This document shows positions 13,788-27,236 of a DNA stretch of 64,000 nt, piece after piece (the stretch's first letter is position 1; every line of letters begins with the position of its first letter). The stretch comes from Arenicola marina. Lineage: Eukaryota; Annelida; Polychaeta; Arenicolidae. The stretch lies in the NCBI GenBank assembly GCA_964019135.1, contig OZ025248.1, positions 40,293,670 to 40,357,669 on the forward strand. Direction: 5' to 3'. Made by a program: the position numbers and the translations under genes. The notes beneath the pieces are model-generated. The model saw only the letters and a list, made by a program, of their open reading frames with translations, had not been told where the DNA came from and did no database searches.

Positions 13788-14454
13788 GTCGTTTGCGATG
13801 GACTTTACCTCCTACATTCCACACGTGACGGAAACTGATGCGCCGTGCTACCATTTATCATTGCCGAGAATTTACTTCCGGATAAAATGTTCAAACTACT
13901 GCCCTCACTGTGGAACTCCTCATGCCACGGGCGCCTAGAAGAGCATGTCCAGGAAGGCAAGCAGTACCATGGTGCTAGGCGGGCTTGGACGGCGTGTTAG
14001 CACGGTTTTGCCTTGTTTAGCTTTCAAACAGTCCATTAAAAAAGATTCGGTACAGCAATCGATGCCTCTGTGCGCCTTGTCCCACGGGCCTGGTACACGC
14101 GCAGATGGCATTGTCTTTGGACCCCCTAGCGGTGGGCAGTAGAACCGAATCTTCAACGGCTTCCAAATCGCCAATTATCGTCAAATTTAAGTATCTGTTT
14201 GATGATTCCTTAGGTCTACGGCTATCTCTATGGTTACACTCGTGGTGTATGTCTATGTCGGAAGCTGTCCCCGAAATCACATGTTTTTCATCACAATCTA
14301 TCAGATGAACCCCACAGAATGATAGTCTGCTGGCGTCTTATGGCGCTAGTGGCGATATATAGGACAAATGTTACATGGGGCTGTGTATAACAGGTTTGAA
14401 TAGGAATAACACGGGATAGCTAGGACCGCTGTAATGTTAGTCCTTCCTATGTTT

Positions 14455-14590
14455 AACAAATTTACATATGGGTTAAATAAAATAGGGATAGCCTGCTAGT
14501 GAGAAGGGGAGAGAGAGAGAGAGAGCCAACTTCACATATGGGTTAAATAAAGTAGGGATAGCCTGCATGCTAAGGGAGAGAGAGAGAGAA
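14455..14590. repeat. Two-copy direct duplication with (GA)n tails
   Basis: CACATATGGGTTAAATAAA and the following TAGGGATAGCCTGC occur twice about 68 bases apart. Each copy ends in a GA dinucleotide run (14508-14525 and 14575-14589). This looks like a single tandem duplication with later expansion of the GA runs. Confidence 0.9.
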
Positions 14591-15937
14591 TTTTATTTTT
14601 CGCATGGTTCAGGTGGGTTTACACGGAAGCGGCCATTAATGCCCGAGTCGCTTAGGATGCATCCTCCTGCCGTCGGGGCGTCCTTCCTGCCGTCCGGAGC
14701 GAGGCGGAGGAAGCCGGGGCGTGAGGCGGACGGGAAGAGCGTCAGACTGATAAGCACCTGTAGACGGAAGGTAGAAGGTAGCGCCGACGATGGTTTTCCG
14801 AGGCAGTGGCTCCGGTTTCTGTGAGTGTATATATCATGTATGTATGGCTGATCTCTCTGTCTGTCCTGGAACGCCAAGGGCAGACTCCATGCAGCCCTGA
14901 ACGCAATCAGCGGCCTTGTCCTCTCCCGATGGCTGGGACTTGATGTAGTCCCCGCCTCCCTGGTTACTCTTGAGCTAGGCCGCCCGTGGCCTCCGCCTAA
15001 GGCGTAACTATTACCCCTCTGGCACATTGAATTGACAAAGCAAAATACTCAGGGACTTATTTGCAACTTGTATTCCAAAAGATGGTGCGGAATGGCGGAA
15101 CGGCCTGGAAATAAAACCGAAAGGGCGTAGCATTGATAAACGGATCAGGTGCCATATACATGAACGTGCCGCTTGTGTTGTCCGTCCAAAAATACTTCAC
15201 GACGTACAGTAAATAAAATGGAAAAGCGCGAAGGGATCAAATGGTGAAATGTTCAAGATTGTTCTGCCCAATGGCTAACACATTGAGACTTCTGCTATCT
15301 GTTTTTTTACAACGAAGATACGGTTAGGGAAGTGGCCGAAATGCATAGCAATTTAACGCACGTATTCACCTTTAAGTTCTGCGCCCCATTACCGCAATGA
15401 CCTTTGTGTTCCTCTTCTGTTTTAAGAGGCTTTATGACTAGTGTTGGCCATCGTCTTATGCAACTTGAAGTGACTCTCTCCCGGCATTAACCCTAAGGCT
15501 GGTTCCCTTCCATTATCCATGCTTCCCTTCCATTATCCATGCCGTCTCAACGGGAGCGATAATTTGAGACATTCGTGACTTCTGACATGGTTTATTACTC
15601 CACTGGCCGTTGCTTGATGGAAGAAGAAGCTTTACTCTTGGGTTATGACATTGGCGACGCCAAATGACTTGGCTCGTAATGGGTTCTCCATTTTTAAACT
15701 CTCAACAAATCGCGTATCATATAATCGCGGCCAGACTAAAGTCTTCAACCCTGGTATCTTGGGAGTTTGGCGGAGGCACAGTTCTTGGCCTACGGCATGA
15801 GCAGGAATATATACCGGGCATTGACCCCGCTGCTCTGGCAGACCAGAAGCACTGGTGGGAGGAGACAGCCATCATAGATCACTGAGCACGACACATGGAC
15901 GGTGGACCGACTGTAGAGGAATTGTTCTCACTGCTGT

Positions 15938-16100
15938 AGTAATAATACAAAGATAATACTAGTAATTACAATTATTAATACAAATAATACTACTACTAAT
16001 AACAATAATAATAACAGTAGTAATAATAGCATATTAGTAGTTATAATAACAGTAATAAAAGTAAAGTATTAGTAATATTACTAGTAACAATATAATAGGA
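15938..16100. repeat. A/T-rich degenerate TAA/TAG trinucleotide tract
   Basis: The interval is made almost entirely of AATAAT, TAGTAA and TAATAG permutations with a loose 3-base periodicity. It is a simple-sequence tract with no coding potential. Confidence 0.85.
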
Positions 16101-18385
16101 ATAATTGTAGTTTCTGTTTAACATAACAGTCATGTGTCTCTTATAGATGTATCTTGATGGAATGCCTGTTACTACTATACATTAAACGTCCACATCGTAA
16201 TCCGCATAGTTATGACCCTTGCAGCTAATACAATAATAGTCATATTTAACGTTACAAACTCTCAGCGCAGTAATCTAGTAGTAGAATAGTCAGGACAATA
16301 GTAACATGGCAAAGCGGATTTGATACGTGCGTGTGACCGTGTAACTGTTCGCCTGTAGACAGAACGAACTTTTGTTCCATTCAAATGAATTGATCACTGA
16401 CAGTAACCGACCAGAATGAAGTGTCAAACCACACCGATAAAACATAAATATTTCATCCGCAGTTTTCCCATGCGTGACCGGATGTGGGAGACCACGTGCG
16501 AACTGTCACGTGACTACTTTGGGGCGGTCCACGTGGCAGATGTTGGCAGCCAACCGCATTCGTCACAGTGTCGACAAAAGATGTTGCTTTGTGATGTCTG
16601 GAAGTGGCCAATGGGTTGGATGTCTTTTTTGCGGGCTTGTCGCTCTGGTCGCGGTGGCTCGCCATCGATTTTCGACGGCACCGAGACAACCGACGCTAAA
16701 TGGTCCGTTGTTATCTGCCGTCGAAGGAGGGAGACTCAAAAAGGGCTAAAAAAAGAGAGAAGATCCCGCAGGCACAAATGGGAGGAAGAGTATGTGAGGG
16801 TGAATACGTTGCCTCGTCGTGGGTTCAGTTTTTGTTGTTCCCGGCGCGGGGGTGAATGGGGATGGGAACCGCGGGGTGAGTCAGGATGCGGTTAGGTGGA
16901 AAGAGGAGGGGCGGGGAGGGGCAGGTAAACTGTCATTTGTAAAGTAATAAGACAGGTTGAGGTCCGTTGTAAGTCAGCCGCGGTTTCCTCGCCGCATACG
17001 TTAACCGCCTGACCGGAGAGGTTGTCGGTGCATGGTATCCAGTCCCGGGGTGAAGCGAAGCCATCAATGGAATTTATGGAACACGTTCATTTACTGTTGG
17101 TTCGAATGTCGGGGTAAGACCTTTTTGTTGACTTCGAGTAAGCGTTATGCGACTCTATGGAGAAGATAGGGGAGTTCATCGTGGAGAACTGAAAGCGAGT
17201 GGGGATTAGTATGGAATATGGAAACGAGTTATGTCGCTGCTACTAATTGGTCGCGCAAAAGAGTTAGACGAGGAAAAACCTGGTAGTTATCGCTTTGACT
17301 TTTGGAATTTCCCAGATCGATCCCCCGCTTCTGAAAATGTGACAAGCGAGTTTTTGGGGAGGAGGACTTTACTACAAATGAAAGCGATGAGGCGGTGTTC
17401 GAGAGCCATATTAAACGCCTCACCCGGGGTGGGTCGGTGGGAGGCACTGTATTCCTATAGGGTGTTCCTATGCCGGAGATAGATCCGGTCGAGGCATAGC
17501 ATAAGAATGTCGTGCCAGGGTTGTCTTGGACAAGTATTCTCTGCCTGACCCCTCGGCCATCCTCTTCATTTCCATTCTGCTCTTAAGCGCACAAGTCCTC
17601 GACCACCCCCCTCTCCCCACTCTCGTCCGCCTCCCGTTACTCGGCCGCCCCGCCCCCCCGTCCAGACCCGGGCCCCATCCTCCCCGTCCACATCTACATA
17701 TCTACCCACTTGTGCTGAAGCCCGAGCCCTCGTCACGCAAGGCCTATATAGTCCTCCGAATAGCGGTCGGTTAGGTCCTTCAGGTACCCCGCCAAAAGCC
17801 GGTCCACGGCAATTATTGTTGCCACGCTTTCCCCAGAGGGCGCTACGGCCAATTGGCAACAGGACACGGTGACCTTGGAAGCCAGCCCGGCCGTTCAGAA
17901 AAGCAGCTGGCCCTTTGTATTGTGCATTGTTTGACCGCTTCCGTCACGTCGTACCCGCCGGGGTGGATCCCGAATAAGGACTCGGCTCCCTCCCACCGGC
18001 CAGCGACCCGGATTTGCCACGCCACGTGCTGCCTGAGCCTGCAGCAGCGTCCCCTCTCGATCACACTGGTGACGGCCACTGTTAGGATAGCCATGCATAC
18101 GTGTGTGTGTTTATGTTGTAAGGGGGTGGGTGGAGCGGTCGGGGGGGGGGATTAAGGGGTGACGGGGGTCGGGAGTACGGGGGATGGGAGGGGGGTGGCG
18201 ACGGGGTTGAGGGGGACTGAGAGACAGAGGGGTGATTACGGCTACCGGGGTGGATAGTGAGATCACATGCTTGGAATGGCATGATAGTTGTACATACGGA
18301 TGGCGGATCGTGAGGGTGGGGTAAGATATAAGAGGTGGCCATGGGTAGAGGTGTCAAGAGAGGGTGGGGGGGTGTAGCTGAGCTG

Positions 18386-18760
18386 CGGGATTCATGGGAT
18401 TCATGCGATTCGGGCGATCCATGTGATTCGGGCGATCCATGTGATTCGGGCGATCCATGTGATTCGGGCGATCCATGCGATTCGGGCGATCCATGTGATT
18501 CCACCGATACGGGCAGTACGGGCGATCCATGCGATTCATGCGATTCAAGTGATTTATGTGATGCGATCCATGCGGTACTGGTGATTCGTGCAAGTCGTTC
18601 CATCGATGGGATCCCTGCCATCCGATGCGAGCAATCGTGCGATCTGAGCATCCGTGAGATCCGTGCTATCCATGCGATCCACTCGATAATTCCATCTATG
18701 CGATTCCAGTGGTCCGTGCGATCCGTGCGATCCGTGCGATGCCAGGGATCCGGGCTATCG
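18386..18760. repeat. 18-bp minisatellite, degenerate toward the right
   Basis: GGGCGATCCATGTGATTC repeats cleanly from about 18409 to 18500 and then decays into GCGATCC-containing variants to about 18760. Because 18 is a multiple of three, it yields repetitive open frames on both strands (Asp/Ser/Gly-rich on plus, His/Met/Arg/Pro-rich on minus). The 323-residue minus frame at 18082-19053 and the 212-residue plus frame at 18335-18973 overlap each other here and are rejected as genes. Confidence 0.9.
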
Positions 18761-21700
18761 CTGCGCCCCCTGGCGTCCTCGGCGGCACGTGTCCGGCGGA
18801 GTACAGCCGCATTTGTGAATCCTTTAGTGGTGTGGACAGAGGCGGTTACTCCTACCGGGCAGATGACAATTGTCGAGTGGCCCGTGCTTAGTGGCGCCCC
18901 CACACGGAGCCACTCGGGGGGCCGGGGGGTGAAGGGGGGGGGGGCGTGGGTTGATCCAATAACTGGGCCATGAGTCCTGCCGTGAGCATCCTCCCCCCAG
19001 CCCTGGCTGTCTCGGCCACCCCCGCTAACCGTCACATTGGTAGCGGACACCACAAGTATTAGGGACCACCCATGCGAGACTCCCAGCCACGGCCAGGCAC
19101 AATAGGATTTGGATATTTGCCCTCCTCGACAATCCTTCTGCCGCCTCTACACTGGCGCCCCAGTGGCTCCTCAGGCCACCCCCCCCCCCTGCTTCCCCCC
19201 TTCAACACCCCCCCCACCCAACACCACCCACCCACACAGCACGTTGTCTGTTTCCCCGACCATTGTGGGCCGAATAATAGTTTAAAGGACTCTTTTGGAT
19301 GTAGTTTATCCTGGTATAGCGTATCCACATAGCCACGACCACCACCCCCCCTACCCCCGGTCCGCCGCCCCATCATTCCCCCACCCTCAAGCTAAACTCC
19401 CACTTGTGCTGCCTGCCGCCCCCGCGCCACCCATCTTCACCCGCTACACCCTGCCCCTCCCCCCCCCCCCCAGCTCCACCCCTCCCCCCAGACAGGCTTG
19501 GGTGCCCGTGTAATGGACTCGCCTGGATGAGGCGCCGGGCAGTGAAAGGTACGCCGGACGGCCGGGTTAAAAGGGGGCTTTGTTCACTGGCTGGGACCCT
19601 TCTCAGCGCCGGACGGGTTGGTACTCCCTGAGTTCTCGTGGAGAGAGCCACCCAGCCACGCCGCCACCCACGCCAACCCCGCCACCCCGCCACCCGTCCC
19701 CCCCCCCCCCACCGCCTGCTCCCTGTCTGCCCCGCTTTAACCGGCAGCCGGCCGGTCAATGGCACATCCATATGATTTAATGATTACAAGCGAATTAGAT
19801 CTCCTGTCTAGTATCTCCAATTTATAGCAGTTTAGTTTTCAACGACGCCATATCAGAAATCACACAATCGATTACCCTCCCCTCCTCCCCCCTCCCCCTC
19901 TTCCTTCCCGCCTCCCCCTTCCCCCAACCCCTCTATCTGTCTCACTTTCGTCGTGACCCTCTCCCAGCCCTGCCGATCTTCCAACCCTGGCGACCCGCCT
20001 CCCCTACATCTTCAACCTCTCCCTTCATCAAGCCCTGGCTCACATCACCCCCCTCCCACCCCCAGCCCCCGGCCCTCCCGTACCCTCACCTCGACCCCCC
20101 TCCTTCCCCCCGGCGCTCCACCAGTCCGGTTTTGACCATCTGGCCCAGATACCCGTGGCTCTCCCTTCCAGTCGGTTTTTATAGTCCGGCGCGGAAGGAC
20201 ATTGCAGTAGGCAAGGCCACATGTCGCTTCAAAGGGTCTTTGGTCACGTTACGCAACGCCGCACCCTCGGCCGGCCGGCTCCTTAGGCCCAGCCCCCTCT
20301 GCCCTCTGGGGTCGACCATCTTCCGACAGTCAAGGATAAAGACAAGGATAAAGATGGTAATCCATATCCCTGGACGCATCGGGCCCCGGCCAGCGATGAC
20401 TGACAGGCTCATGGCGTCTATCTATGATCATAGCCTTCTCATTGCGGTGCGCCGCAAGTAACAGGGTCGTTATGATAATTGCAGCGTGACTGATGTCATT
20501 GCCATTCAATAATATCGATTACATTCCCATATGTTCTCACCTTTTGCCCAGGGTGTATGTACAGAGTGTAGGCCTTGCGCATACATTGGCATCCAGTACT
20601 ATGGCATTTTACGTCTGAATGATTAAATAATGGGCATCATGTAAATCAAATGCGCAAGAAATCTATCTTATTGCGCGAATTTACATATACATATAGATTT
20701 AACTGTATATGATCTTTCGTCGGCAAACGGACAGACAATAACATTTCTACGACATAGAGAATAATGGATTTAGGCCGGCGTTTTTCTATGGAGAAATGCA
20801 TTCAAATGGTGAACTGGAACACCTGGTGAAGTGGGAAATGGCCTGTGTCTATTTTCTTAACTAAATATGTTTTTTTTTCGCGTGGAAGTCAGTTGGATTT
20901 CTCACGCAAAAAGCCCTATGTAGAGCATGGGGCGTGCTTGGCACGTGTGGTACAGACCTTTGTCTGCACTGTCCTGTGGCCGATACCAACAACGTATAAA
21001 ACATTAAAAAAATTGATCGAATCCACAAGAAATAATTATTGCTGCCGCGGTGATGTCATTTTCTCTGAATTATGTTGCTTGCTTGGGGATTACTTTGAGG
21101 TGAGGAGAACGGACAATATAGTGTCTCTATGTTTATGTGGGAGAGCAGAATCGCTACGCGCTTAACCTACAGGTCAGTTTATACCGACACGGCACTGGCG
21201 CCTGTATAGACAATTTAATGCATGCCTTTTTTACTCTGCCAGATAAGACACGTTGGAAGAGGCGAATAATTTCCTACTTCAAGTGCATTACAATGACTAC
21301 ACACTTGCGTAATCCGGTAGGTGGTCCAGTACAAGTTTACCACTGAGATAAATCATCAAATAACACAAGTTATATTCACTCGAGAGCGCATTTCTTGCCA
21401 TACCATCGTGATGACGTCATTTAATCGCGCAATCGAGAATACCAGCAGACGGCACATATAAAAACCATCAAGTTGTGTGATATGCCTTCCGATGGGTGCT
21501 GCATGCGGACACGGCAGAGGGCGGAAGTCACCAGTGGTGGGGGGAAAAAAGCGCCTATAAATATGGACAATTATTTCATATGTGGCAAACTAGGGATAAA
21601 TACGACGGCGAACAGAATACGGCCATGAGCTATTGATGGCTTTCCATGTGGCGGATATATCACTTGAGAGACAAGATATTACGGTTATTTTGCGCCTCTT

Positions 21701-23383
21701 CCACGGCCGCGATACATGACATCACACATGAAAACATTTGTTCGGCGAATGTCTTGCCATGAGACGTCGCCTTGGTATGTTTGAATAACTCCATGAAACC
21801 GTCTCATACGCCAAGGCAATACATCCGACGTGAATACCGCTCCCACATCCCCAGATGCGCCTCTCTTTCACCAACATCCCACCCTACACCCCTGCCACAC
21901 CCATTAAACTCCACATCGCCAACCCCCCTTCCCCATTACTGCCCCCACCCCCTTCCGCCCACACCCCGCCACCCACCCCCGCCGCTCGAATCTCAAGCGC
22001 ACTAGATGTCTGACAATTATTGCCGTAAAGCTGTTGCAATAGAAACGCGGCAATGGCGCCCATTTTGCCTTGTTTACAATTCATTTAATGGGGATTAATG
22101 GTGGTCTTCCTGCGGAGAGTTTTGTCCCGAGGCAGTCATCGTCAGCCCGCCATATTGCAGTCATTTGCCGCCGGCGCAACTGGCTGTTTGGGCGCCCTGT
22201 TTGGGTTGCGCCCGCCTGTGCCAAATCTCACCCCAATACCCCCCCCCCCCCCACCCCTCCCACCTCTCTCCTTCCAAAATCCTCCCTTATCAGAGACCCC
22301 CCTCCCCCTCCTCCTTCCTCGCCCGTTCCCGGGAGATTTCGATCTGTCATTCCGCCATTTTAGACGCATTAACCGCGGCCCTATATATACGTGTATGACG
22401 AGGCCACGTGGTTCTCCCAGCTGGGCGTCACATCGCCACGTCGCTGGGTGGAGGGGTGTTCTGCTTGAGGGAGAACCATTGCTACAATCTCAATCAGTGG
22501 CCGACAAGTGTTTGAGGCCCAATCTGATTTTCAAACGCGATCTCTTTTTTTTTCTCATCCGCCTCTGAGGTGATCCTGGCGTTTGCGCCTTTACCGTCTC
22601 CAGCCCCCCCCCCCCCCACCCGTTCCGCCGTCACCTCCACCACCCCACCCCGCTCCTCCAGCCCCGTCCCGCCGCCCACTTCCCCCACCCCTACCACGGG
22701 GAACCCGGCTACTGGCTATATACCGCGGTCCTATAATACACAACCAGAACGGGTGTAGTGGCTACCATCAATCAATGAACGGACGAATACACACTGTCGA
22801 TTGCAAAGCGGGTAAAAACATACATATTGGGAGGGCTTGGGGAGAGGGAAGGGTGAGATAAGAATGACGTGGTTGGCGACTTTGTTGACGAAAAGTGGAC
22901 CACAAATATAGTATTAAAAACACGGCCCCGGGGCGCTGTGCCCTGAGTTGATCGCACGCAGTGTGGCCGGCAATCCGAAATATGTGGGCTAAACAGGCAC
23001 CGGTAGTACGGGTATCCTGAATGCGGAAGAGTGGGAGGGGAGGCCGGCGTGGGTGGCGAGACAGCCTTGGCGGCAGAACCGGAAGTACGCACGCTTTGAC
23101 CAATCGTTCTGCTCGATCGACCGAAGCTCGGGAATCTCGGGCTAAATGTGAATATTATTTTTTAGCTTCCCGGCCTTCCTCCCCGCAAATAAAACACCTC
23201 CCGTGTCATAATCGCAAAGAGCATTGAGTCGTCTGGCTCAGGGTTCTTTCGCCTTTTTATTCCTTCTCCCATCACTACACACCGAGAACATGACCGCCCG
23301 TTCTACCCCCCCCCTCCCTCCACCCCCCTCCGCCCCTCCGCAGTGGAAAATAACATGCCCGTGAACGGTTCAATGCTAATAAC
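18761..23383. other. Sequence upstream of the receptor gene; no exon identified
   Basis: Contains C-rich low-complexity blocks (about 19170-19240, 19340-19500, 19650-19720, 19870-20130, 21890-21990, 22230-22325, 22605-22695, 23305-23340) separated by unique sequence. The promoter and any 5' untranslated exon of the receptor gene should lie somewhere here, but I cannot place them. TATA-like strings near 22380-22390 are not strong enough to call. Confidence 0.55.
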
Positions 23384-23506
23384 ATGGTGACAGCGGCCAC
23401 CATTGGTAGTGAAGAGCGTCCAGTGAAGTACATTTTGCGTCATCTGTCTGTATCTCGTTACAGTTTGCCTCGAGAGAATGGGATGTGGATTGAACCGTCA
23501 TTGGCG

Positions 23507-23595
23507 ATGATGCTGAGTGACTTCCTGTGTGTAGGCGACCACATCAGCCTATTCTGTGAGGAGACCGAGGGCTACGTCTACAACTGGCAGACCAG
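23507..23595 (+). CDS. ITPR-like: Inositol trisphosphate receptor-like protein, first coding exon
   Basis: This exon encodes the extreme N-terminus of an inositol 1,4,5-trisphosphate receptor-like calcium-release channel of the endoplasmic reticulum. The stretch DFLCVGDHISLF matches the conserved SFLHIGDI-type opening of the family, followed by EGYVYNW where receptors have NGFISTL. It ends ACC AG before a consensus donor, gtgagt, at 23596, leaving two bases of a codon. Exon 2 supplies the third, giving Ser. I chose the ATG at 23507 because family members start a few residues before this motif. ATGs at 23384 and 23483 are in the same open frame and would add up to 41 residues. A pyrimidine tract and CAG ending at 23463 could be an acceptor, so an upstream exon is possible. 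Homology is by eye; exon identity is likely, the start is uncertain. Confidence 0.68.
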
Positions 23596-24759
23596 GTGAG
23601 TCAGTCAACTGCTTCCCCTTTTTATCCATTAAGCCGGTGTCAACATTTCCCAAAATGTCAACCCAAAAACTCCGTAAGGCCAACATGAGGCCCTTGCGAC
23701 CGTCGGGGGGGGGGGGGCGGGGGGGTGGGAGGAGGGAAAAACAACTCGCTGAATCTGCCCTATTTGCAGCCCGAGGTGTGTGCAGAGCTATCACATGACC
23801 TACTGTGGCTCCCCCGTGCGGCACCAATGAATGGCCACTGAAACGACAAGCGAGGGAGTGCTTTTTTTGTCCTTATATCCACATCAGCGATTACCTACAA
23901 ATCCAATGGGAGGAAGCGAACAAAATGAAAGGGATCAGGGCGCTATCCCACACCCTATAGCGAGGCTTTTATGAACGCCAGTGGGAATCATATTGGGATA
24001 GGGAGCGATACATACAGAAAAATAGAAGAATCCACCGGTCATGGCTGATAAAAGTCTACGTTCACGCGAGAAGGACGCTGTCAATGAATATTACGCGGAA
24101 GGCGTTGAATTTCAAGACGTGATGTAAATAATGCAGGAATCATGGTGCGTGCGCCAGAGCAATAGCTGGGACGGCCCTCACCGACTGGGCATGGTCGGCA
24201 CAGACTCCCCTTGTTGGCCTTAAATGACTTTGGCACGAGGGGGTTGACTGCTTTGGCGGGCAGTCGCGCCGCTGGGAAGAGAGCCATCTCACTGAGCTCA
24301 ACAGAACGACGAGGTTCACGAGTCCAAAAGAAAGAAATACGATAGAGGTGTAAGATGTAGATAAGCGCCGCGCCTTCTGCCTGTTAATTCGGCATTACTG
24401 GCGATGTATGGACTTAACACCGTGGGACCGCGAGGATGCGACGGGCGAGATAACAGCTGCCACCGTCCCACGTGGATTGCCGGCTTCACAGCGTCCCTGG
24501 CCTCGACAGGATATGACGTAGCCGGTTCTGCCAAGCGGGGGCCAAAAGGTGGAATCCGAAGACTTGGCCGTTAGGGGGCGTCCCTGTGCTGACTGAACCG
24601 GCCGCATGGTGTCCGCTGATAACAGCTGCGAGCCTGAGGATTGAGTTCATGGACTGAATGAACTTATCGGCTGATGTTTTTAAACTATTAATTTTCGTGA
24701 CGAATACCATGACGGATTTCAGTGCTGATTTTGATGGCTGATCTTGGAGGATAATCGGA

Positions 24760-24990
24760 CATACTGATCCCAATGATTGATTTGAGTCGATTAGCAGAAA
24801 CAGCTATCCCAATTATAGATTAGGGTCCATGATGAGTTATAAATGATCCCAGTAAAAGATTTGGGTCGATTAGCAGAAGTACTGATCCCACTTATTGATT
24901 TGGGTCGATGAGCAGAAATACTGACTGCAATTATGGATTCGGGTCACCTTACTGATAATACTCAGAAATACTGATCCAGACTGTTGATCT
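24760..24990. repeat. Degenerate minisatellite of about 39 bp, about 5 copies
   Basis: Variants of ACTGATCCCAATTATTGATT followed by TGGGTCGATTAGCAGAAA recur several times with spacing near 38-41 bases. Copies are strongly diverged, so this is an old array. Confidence 0.8.
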
Positions 24991-25261
24991 CGATTGAAGA
25001 ATCACTTGATCACAACGGTTTGAGACACAGGGAATTTCATATAACTTCGTCAAAGATGTCTTTGGTTCATTTCAATGGCTGCTTTATCAACATTCTTAAT
25101 CTGGCACTTGCATTTTGCGCATCAGACCTGTGATTTAGGGTCTAGGAAACGTTGACACTTGATTTGAAATATCCATTGCAATAAACTAGGAAGATGCAGG
25201 ATCAGATTGCTTATACGCCATTATAGTAACATATAAGGATAAATGGGTAATACCAGTGACG

Positions 25262-25515
25262 TTCTGGCGTTATATTAGTTGGCATTGTGTTAATTGAAAT
25301 TATATTCGTTGGAATTGTGTTGACAGCTGTTATGTCCCTTCGCATGTTGTTAACAGCTACTATGTTCGTTGGCATTTGTTGACATGCATTATGTCCGTTG
25401 GCATTTTGTTGACATGCATTATGTCCGTTGGCATTTTGTTGACATGCATTATGTCCGTTGGCATTTTGTAGACATGCATTGTGTCCGTTGGCATTATGTT
25501 GACATGCATTGTGTC
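25262..25515. repeat. 30-bp minisatellite, about 8 copies
   Basis: GTTGACATGCATTATGTCCG plus TTGGCATTTT recurs at 30-base intervals. The central copies (about 25378-25500) are nearly identical and the left copies are diverged. Thirty is a multiple of three, so the minus strand gives a 114-residue frame with an Asn/His/Cys repeat. That frame is not considered a gene. Confidence 0.93.
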
Positions 25516-26459
25516 CTTTACCACTCGTGATTGGCGTTAGCGTTTCCCTTGACATTATGTCAGTTGACTTGCTTGCTTATCACAACTGATGATCCCAATG
25601 CCAATCTGAAAGCTATAACCATAGCGACGCATGTATGCCCTCAACGGGTTGGCGAAACAATTTTAACGGTCGGTTTATGTTTAACGTCACAACTGCATGA
25701 GATATATACGAGATGGCGTTAATGCCGACAAGAGACATTCATGTGGATGCTTTCCGTACTTCAGTGTACCGCTTCAATCCCCTGTGAACCTTTAGACCAG
25801 CCGATGCGCCGAAGTGCCGGTGCGCCGATGTGCCGATGTGCCCATGCCCGGAACATGCTGATGCGATGCGCGCGCTGAGAGGGCAACGAATTGATTAATT
25901 GTTATCACGCCGGAGAAGTGACCTATGGGGCCGACTGCCGTAATGCATGCCGGGATATCCTCGCGTGTTTGTAGTCGACTTGGCCAGGGGCGCTGTCACA
26001 TCCGGGTCACTACACAGAACCGGAAGCGGTCCTGGGCCGGCGGAGATAAAGGCGTAGCGGTGTTACTAGCCTACAACGCGGGGAATCCGAAAGAAGGATG
26101 GAATGGGGAAGAGGCCCCAGCCAGTTTATAGCAGGGCACCAGCTTTCGGTTGTGACGTTGGATGATGGTCGTCGAAGAAGGAGGAGGAGGAAGCGAAGAG
26201 AAGGAAAGGGAAGAGGGGGAAGGAAAGGAAAAGGGCGAAACCGAACGGAAGGAAAGCCTAGAGGGCGAGTGGGGTGGGGGGGGGGGGCGTGGAGGCATGA
26301 CGTGCCACGTGCTTTATAGAGTGACAATGGACTGCGCGCGTGCTCACATCTCTTGTCGCTGTTATAGACAACCATTCCACGAGATAGGGAGGAATGTAGG
26401 TCATTGGTGTACATACATACCGGATGGCCTGCACCATTACCCCATCTACACATGGTCCA

Positions 26460-26463
<4 letters not shown>

Positions 26464-26498
<35 letters not shown>
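26464..26498. repeat. (TA)n microsatellite
   Basis: An uninterrupted TA dinucleotide run of about 35 bases, followed by looser TATATA-rich sequence to about 26580. It is self-complementary and likely to extrude or slip. Confidence 0.95.
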
Positions 26499-26500
<2 letters not shown>

Positions 26501-27236
26501 AATAGATATACATATGTATAAAGTGGCCTACACTGGGTATGGCTATATATAAATACAAGTATATATATATTTATATACACACCGAGACCAATAATACAAA
26601 GGGCATTCCCCATCCTCCCTGTACTATATTGCGCCATGTGGGGGCTTGAAAGAGAGCGAAGGAATGAACCCAGGCTGTCACGTGACTATACAGTACTATC
26701 CGTCTATGCTTCACATGGAGACCTCCAGAGGGCGCCAGCGGTATGTATATATATCTCTATTAGCCGGGGAAGATTGTACCACTTACATGGCACCCACTAG
26801 ACACCCGATAAGGCGACCAAGTACACAAGCCAAGCACCGCCATCTTTTATGTCCTGAGAGCCCCCATCTGGGTGTTTGATAATTCCCCCGCCAAGGTTAT
26901 AATCCCGACAACTTGTTTTCTCGGTGAAATAACTGGCGATAAGCAACCTCCTGAACGTCAGGGCAGAGAGAGAACGGTATGGATGAGATATGTGATGTGG
27001 TGGGGAGGGAGGGCAGGGGTGGGTTGGTTGGAGCGGGGGACGGCGCAGGCCGGGGTGGGAGAGCGGGTACATAGGGAATATGATGGAGTAGCGCTGACAA
27101 GGTAGCATTCCCGCCGCCACCCCATCCGCGAGGGAGAGGGGGGGGGGTGGGTTTGTTTGTTATGTGAACCTGGAAAAGATACCGACATTTTCATCTAGTG
27201 GCTCGTGATTTGACTTCAGGTGGCGGTTGGCTCCAG

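Larger units (their letters stand above)
13788..18380. other. Unannotated sequence
   Basis: Mostly unique sequence. It includes a local duplication with GA microsatellites (14455-14590, listed separately), a duplicated 20-mer near 15500-15541, and an A/T-rich trinucleotide-like patch (15938-16100, listed separately). Several 60-160 residue frames exist but none has a recognisable family or splice context. No gene seen. Confidence 0.6.

Noticed and set aside
14593-15027. 144-residue minus frame
   Set aside because: Mixed composition and open, but with no domain or homology that I can recognise and no supporting context.
18082-19053. 323-residue minus frame and 212-residue plus frame
   Set aside because: They overlap each other on opposite strands across an 18-bp repeat and C/G-rich sequence, and no domain is recognisable.
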